The notes under the pieces were generated by a model. It saw only the letters and a list, made by a program, of their open reading frames with translations. It made no database searches and was not told the DNA's origin. Of a stretch of 64,000 nt of DNA, positions 61,330-64,000 are shown one piece after another. Position numbers and translations under genes: made by a program. Source of the DNA: Lentisphaeria bacterium (GTDB lineage: Bacteria; Verrucomicrobiota; Lentisphaeria; Victivallales; Victivallaceae); assembly GCA_017504435.1 (NCBI GenBank), contig JAFVRD010000053.1, positions 166,884 through 230,883 on the forward strand, given 5' to 3'. Every line of letters begins with the position of its first letter. Position 1 is the first letter of the stretch.

Positions 61330-62376
61330 TTATTTTTGCTTGTCAATAAGTTTGATTTCAAACGGCTTCTGACTGAGATCGGCACTTTGCACCAAAACCG
61401 TGATCCCGGCATCGGATACTTTGATCCGGGCATATCCGGCGGCAGTAGAGCGTCCTTTGAGCGCGTTGAATTCCTGATATCCCTGAATGAAAGGGGCAAA
61501 TTCGGCATCAAAAAGCTGTTTGCGTTCAGGAGTGGCAACGTATTTGGCATTGCGGAATTTTTTCAGGAAAGCGGCAGTATCATTTTTGGTGCTTTCATAG
61601 CGCATTTTTGCCGTGTCGGCGATCACGTATGAACCGATAGTGTACTGGGTGACGGTGTGGCCATCTCGAACATATTTCAGTACCCGGTTGCGGTGGGTGT
61701 GCCCATTGAGAATGATTCCGTCATACGGGAGCAGCTGTTTTATCAGATCCAGAAGAAACTGATGCGGCTGCGGTATGACATCCTGATGGATGACCAGAAA
61801 GATATACCGGGGGCGTTTGGCAAGATTTTTAAGTGTATTTCTCAAAAACTCGCCGGGGTTACGATAGCCGTCCACAAAAATGAAAAGGTCTTCGCCGCAA
61901 GTGACCGTATAATGGATCGTATCTGCCGGTTGACCGGCATTTTTGGCGATTGCCGGAGCAATAGTTTTGAAGTATGCTTCGTTACCGCCGGTTTTTCCTC
62001 CGACTTCATGATTACCGCGCACCATGTAAATCGGCAGCTTGATATATTCTTTGAGCAATGTATCGGCCATGAAAAATTGTCCGGCCTGGGCTTCGGCATT
62101 AAATCCGTATCCTTCAATAATATCTCCGGCGTGAATAAGAAATTTGGTGGCTTGGTCAGAGGTCTTGACCATATGAGAGAACATGGCACGGAAATTAGGT
62201 ACTGCCTGATCGCAGCGTTTAAGTTTTTTTTGAATTTTGGGGGCAGGGGAGGGACCGAAAGACGCTTCTGATCCAAAATGAGTATCTGAAATCATCATGA
62301 AATTGTAAGTTTCTCCCGCCCACAGCATGGCAGAGGTCAATAATAACGTAAGGACTGCAAAAATTTTTTTACACAT
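61330..62376 (-). CDS. Exported calcineurin-like metallophosphoesterase
   Basis: A 348-residue protein with signal peptide MCKKIFAVLTLLLTSAMLWA. All metallophosphoesterase blocks are visible: MMISDTHFG (DxH), LIHAGDIIEGYG (GD), MVRGNHEVGG (GNHE), LVIHQD and LNGHTHRNRV (GHxH). It is the first gene of a two-gene phosphatase operon driven by a near-consensus promoter. Substrate unknown. Confidence 0.92.
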   Translation of the reverse strand: MCKKIFAVLTLLLTSAMLWAGETYNFMMISDTHFGSEASFGPSPAPKIQKKLKRCDQAVPNFRAMFSHMVKTSDQATKFLIHAGDIIEGYGFNAEAQAGQFFMADTLLKEYIKLPIYMVRGNHEVGGKTGGNEAYFKTIAPAIAKNAGQPADTIHYTVTCGEDLFIFVDGYRNPGEFLRNTLKNLAKRPRYIFLVIHQDVIPQPHQFLLDLIKQLLPYDGIILNGHTHRNRVLKYVRDGHTVTQYTIGSYVIADTAKMRYESTKNDTAAFLKKFRNAKYVATPERKQLFDAEFAPFIQGYQEFNALKGRSTAAGYARIKVSDAGITVLVQSADLSQKPFEIKLIDKQK

Positions 62377-62417
62377 AGAATCTCCATGATTTTAAATGGG
62401 TTGATGATGGACGGATG

Positions 62418-62446
62418 AATATACTGCAGTAAATGAAATTTGTCAA
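62418..62446 (-). promoter_or_regulatory. Promoter of the phosphatase operon
   Basis: On the minus strand TTGACA (62441-62446), 17 bases, TATATT (62418-62423), about 40 bases ahead of the ATG at 62376. Confidence 0.75.
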
Positions 62447-62464
62447 GCGGGTATTCCGTAAAGA

Positions 62465-63526
62465 TTGCATAAATATCTTGCTGATGCAGGTTTTGAAGTC
62501 TCAAAAGCTGAAGCAATGCTTTTGACTGATGAAAATGCGGACGATACCACTTTGGAAAAACTCTGGGATAAACTTGTTGACAAAGGAATGACCGAAGAAA
62601 ATTACAACAAGATTTATCAGAAGATACCGCTTTTTATCGGGTATCATAACCTTGCCGGAGAAGTTGAATCCCGGAACGCAGTTGCCCGTTCCAGAATGAG
62701 CATGGATGAACGCCGTCAATCTCTGCTGGATGAAACCGCCGATGTCGCTCCGGAAGATCGCATTTACCTGATGGAAAATGCGGGAGTAAGCGAACAAGCA
62801 GTGGCATTGCGAAAAAAAGGAGATCCAAATAACGCAGAACAAAAAGGAAAACTGATAGATGGTAATGTTCCATATGTTGATGGTTTTATGCAATGGGCGA
62901 AATTGCCAGCGGAAAGATTGTATGCAGACTATGAATTCCTTTATGGCAGACATTCAAAATATTTTTCAAGTCCAGAAGAAACAAGAGCTGCCGTTGAATT
63001 AGTTCTTGCAAAACCTGAACAAGTTAAGGATTTGAATGGTAATGCTTCGTTTGTCGGTTTTGATGAAGAAACAGGACATATTTACAGAATTGAGATAAAC
63101 AAAAGAATAACGGGTAGAGCCAATCACATAAGGTCTGTTTTTGAAATTACTCCAAGTAATTATAATGAAATAAAGTTGGAACCACCACGGGTACTACAAC
63201 CCTCGAAAACTGCGCTCCTCAAAGGACGGGCAGCAACTATGACGATTTCCAACTTTATGAATAAAGTACCCCCCAATGATTCAAAAATCAACCTCGTTTC
63301 TTCAAAAAATCCGGAAAATTCTTCCGGCGACTTCAAACTTTTCCTTTCCTCCGACCGCAAAGCGCAGAAAGAATCGTTGTTGTCACAGGTCAAAACGCTG
63401 TTTGAATCGAAACAGCCGGTCGTTGACCGCAAGTGGGTGATGACCAACCGTCAGGTATATCAGACTTTGTACCGCTATGTATTCCCGACTGCGAAAAAGC
63501 AAATTTGCCGCCGATGCGATATATGA
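62465..63526 (+). pseudogene. Fragment of a phage-type large polyvalent protein
   Basis: An open frame of 353 codons that begins right after a stop (TAA 62459-62461), has only a TTG at its head and no ribosome site, so the 5' part of the gene is missing. The middle (ADYEFLYGRHSKYFSSPEETRAAVELVLAKPEQVKDLNG...VGFDEETGHIYRIEINKR) resembles phage-encoded barnase-like or MuF/LPD-type C-terminal domains of very long polyvalent proteins. The last part (VVDRKWVMTNRQVYQTLYRYVFPT) reads like a different piece. Base composition changes inside: about 62810-63180 is clearly AT-richer than either end. It is best seen as a decayed or rearranged mobile-element gene; expression is doubtful. Confidence 0.55.
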
Positions 63527-63649
63527 GATGCGCAGACAGAATTGCATATATAATTACGCGCGCGCGAGCACAGAATCAAATGTTCCATGGTTAAAAGTGG
63601 AGAAAGGGTAAAAAATGTGAAAAAATGCAAAAAACTTCTAAAAAACAGC
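63527..63649. other. AT-rich spacer before the rRNA-type promoters
   Basis: No gene. It contains an alternating CG run (about 63557-63566) and A-tracts (63605-63645) that could act as an UP element for the first promoter. Confidence 0.5.
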
Positions 63650-63677
63650 TTGCAAAAAGAAAGAACGATGATATATT
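63650..63677 (+). promoter_or_regulatory. rRNA-type promoter P1
   Basis: TTGCAA (63650-63655), 16 bases, TATATT (63672-63677), preceded by A-tracts. Followed by ATGATTCTGT, like the other two. Confidence 0.75.
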
Positions 63678-63778
63678 ATGATTCTGTTGCGCGTCCTGAT
63701 GGGCGTCGGGCTGATAATAAATCGAATCGTAACGAACGTTGCGGGCAAAGAAAATTTGAAAAAAGTTTTCATTTGAGC

Positions 63779-63806
63779 TTGCAAAGTTAAAAAACGGTGA
63801 TATATT
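63779..63806 (+). promoter_or_regulatory. rRNA-type promoter P2
   Basis: TTGCAA (63779-63784), 16 bases, TATATT (63801-63806). The upstream AAATTTGAAAAAAGTTTTCA resembles an UP element, and AAAACCCTGTCGCG follows. Confidence 0.8.
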
Positions 63807-63895
63807 AAAACCCTGTCGCGTCAAAAGCGCGCTGGTTGCTTAAAATACTCAAGAGTGAGTCTGAATGAAAATTGAAAAAAATTTTCAAATCGGGC

Positions 63896-63923
63896 TTGCA
63901 AAAATAAAAATCGGGTATATATT
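63896..63923 (+). promoter_or_regulatory. rRNA-type promoter P3
   Basis: TTGCAA (63896-63901), 16 bases, TATATT (63918-63923), preceded by AAATTGAAAAAAATTTTCAA and followed by AAGAACCTGTC. A small hairpin TCATCTC/GAGATGA (63933-63952) follows in the leader. Confidence 0.8.
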
Positions 63924-63987
63924 AAGAACCTGTCATCTCCTGAGCGAGATGAGCTGATTGAAAATTGAATAGTGCGATGTAAACCTT

Positions 63988-64000
63988 AAAATTCTTGAGA
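63988..64000 (+). rRNA. Probable 5' end of a 16S rRNA gene (cut by window edge)
   Basis: The window ends AAATTCTTGAGA. This is what precedes GTTTGATC at the start of bacterial 16S genes, compared with AAATTGAAGAGTTTGATC in E. coli. The leader just upstream (GAAAATTGAATAGTG) and three tandem promoters fit. Only about a dozen bases are visible, so the call rests on context. Confidence 0.55.

Noticed and set aside
63557..63566. Alternating CG run as a functional Z-DNA site
   Set aside because: It is only about ten bases long in a gene-free spacer; nothing else supports a role.
1..64000. CRISPR arrays, tRNA genes, complete insertion sequences
   Set aside because: No regularly spaced repeats, no cloverleaf with GGTTCGA-type arms and no transposase gene were found on reading both strands.

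Overview
The window reads as chromosomal DNA of an uncultured Lentisphaerota/Victivallales-type bacterium (PVC superphylum). This rests on gene content, not on a database search: several type IV pilin-like proteins with the [18 protein letters not shown]-terminus next to very large secreted sugar-active proteins, a ribosomal protein cluster without rpmD, and a GC content that is moderate in genes and low in promoters. Promoters are unusually easy to read. The same pattern, TTGCAA/TTGACA - 16 or 17 bases - TATATT/TATAAT/TATACT, stands in front of many transcription units.

Layout. 1-6.5 kb (minus strand): two metallo-beta-lactamase-fold proteins (one cut by the window edge), a small LamG-like secreted protein, a 900-residue secreted glycosidase-like protein and two pseudopilins. 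6.7-9.3 kb (plus): a three-part membrane protein joining a WecA/MraY-type sugar-phosphate transferase to two CapD-like sensor/nucleotide-binding units. 9.4-17.5 kb (plus): a structured leader, then rplV-rpsC-rplP-rpmC-rpsQ-rplN-rplX-rplE-rpsN-rpsH-rplF-rplR-rpsE-rplO-secY-cmk. The S10-operon head (rpsJ to rpsS) is absent and replaced by the leader. 17.7-25.2 kb (plus): ACT protein, UPF0210 protein, dnaE, a DMT-type transporter and a GH29 alpha-L-fucosidase. 25.4-33.8 kb (minus): a LacI-type regulator with a self-operator, a pseudopilin and two paralogous secreted LamG/barrel proteins. 33.9-35.7 kb: two divergent pseudopilin genes. 36-38.2 kb (minus): diaminopimelate dehydrogenase and an AraC-type regulator.

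38.3-47.8 kb (plus) is a six-gene carbohydrate operon: CE15-type esterase, SGNH esterase with a triplicated domain, a degenerate pilin-like protein, a 918-residue glycosidase-like protein, a lipoprotein and a Gfo/Idh/MocA oxidoreductase. 47.9-51.6 kb (minus): a U32/RlhA-like protein, RNase HIII and a Nif3-family protein. 51.7-57.9 kb (plus): serA, an unknown gene, purL and a short sigma-70 factor. 58-62.4 kb: an MsbA-like ABC exporter, then (minus) a tandem histidine phosphatase and a secreted metallophosphoesterase. 62.5-63.5 kb is a broken phage-type polyvalent protein gene. 63.6-64 kb holds three tandem rRNA-type promoters. The window appears to stop at the first bases of a 16S rRNA gene.

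The most unusual feature is a 177-nt in-frame cassette found in two pseudopilin genes 27 kb apart. It duplicates the prepilin motif and carries three hairpins, one of which shows a compensatory base change between copies. A second strong candidate is the rplV leader RNA, which can form mutually exclusive helices. A third is the repeated genetic linkage of one pseudopilin-type gene, a local regulator and giant secreted glycan-active proteins, which looks like a pilin-linked polysaccharide utilisation locus.
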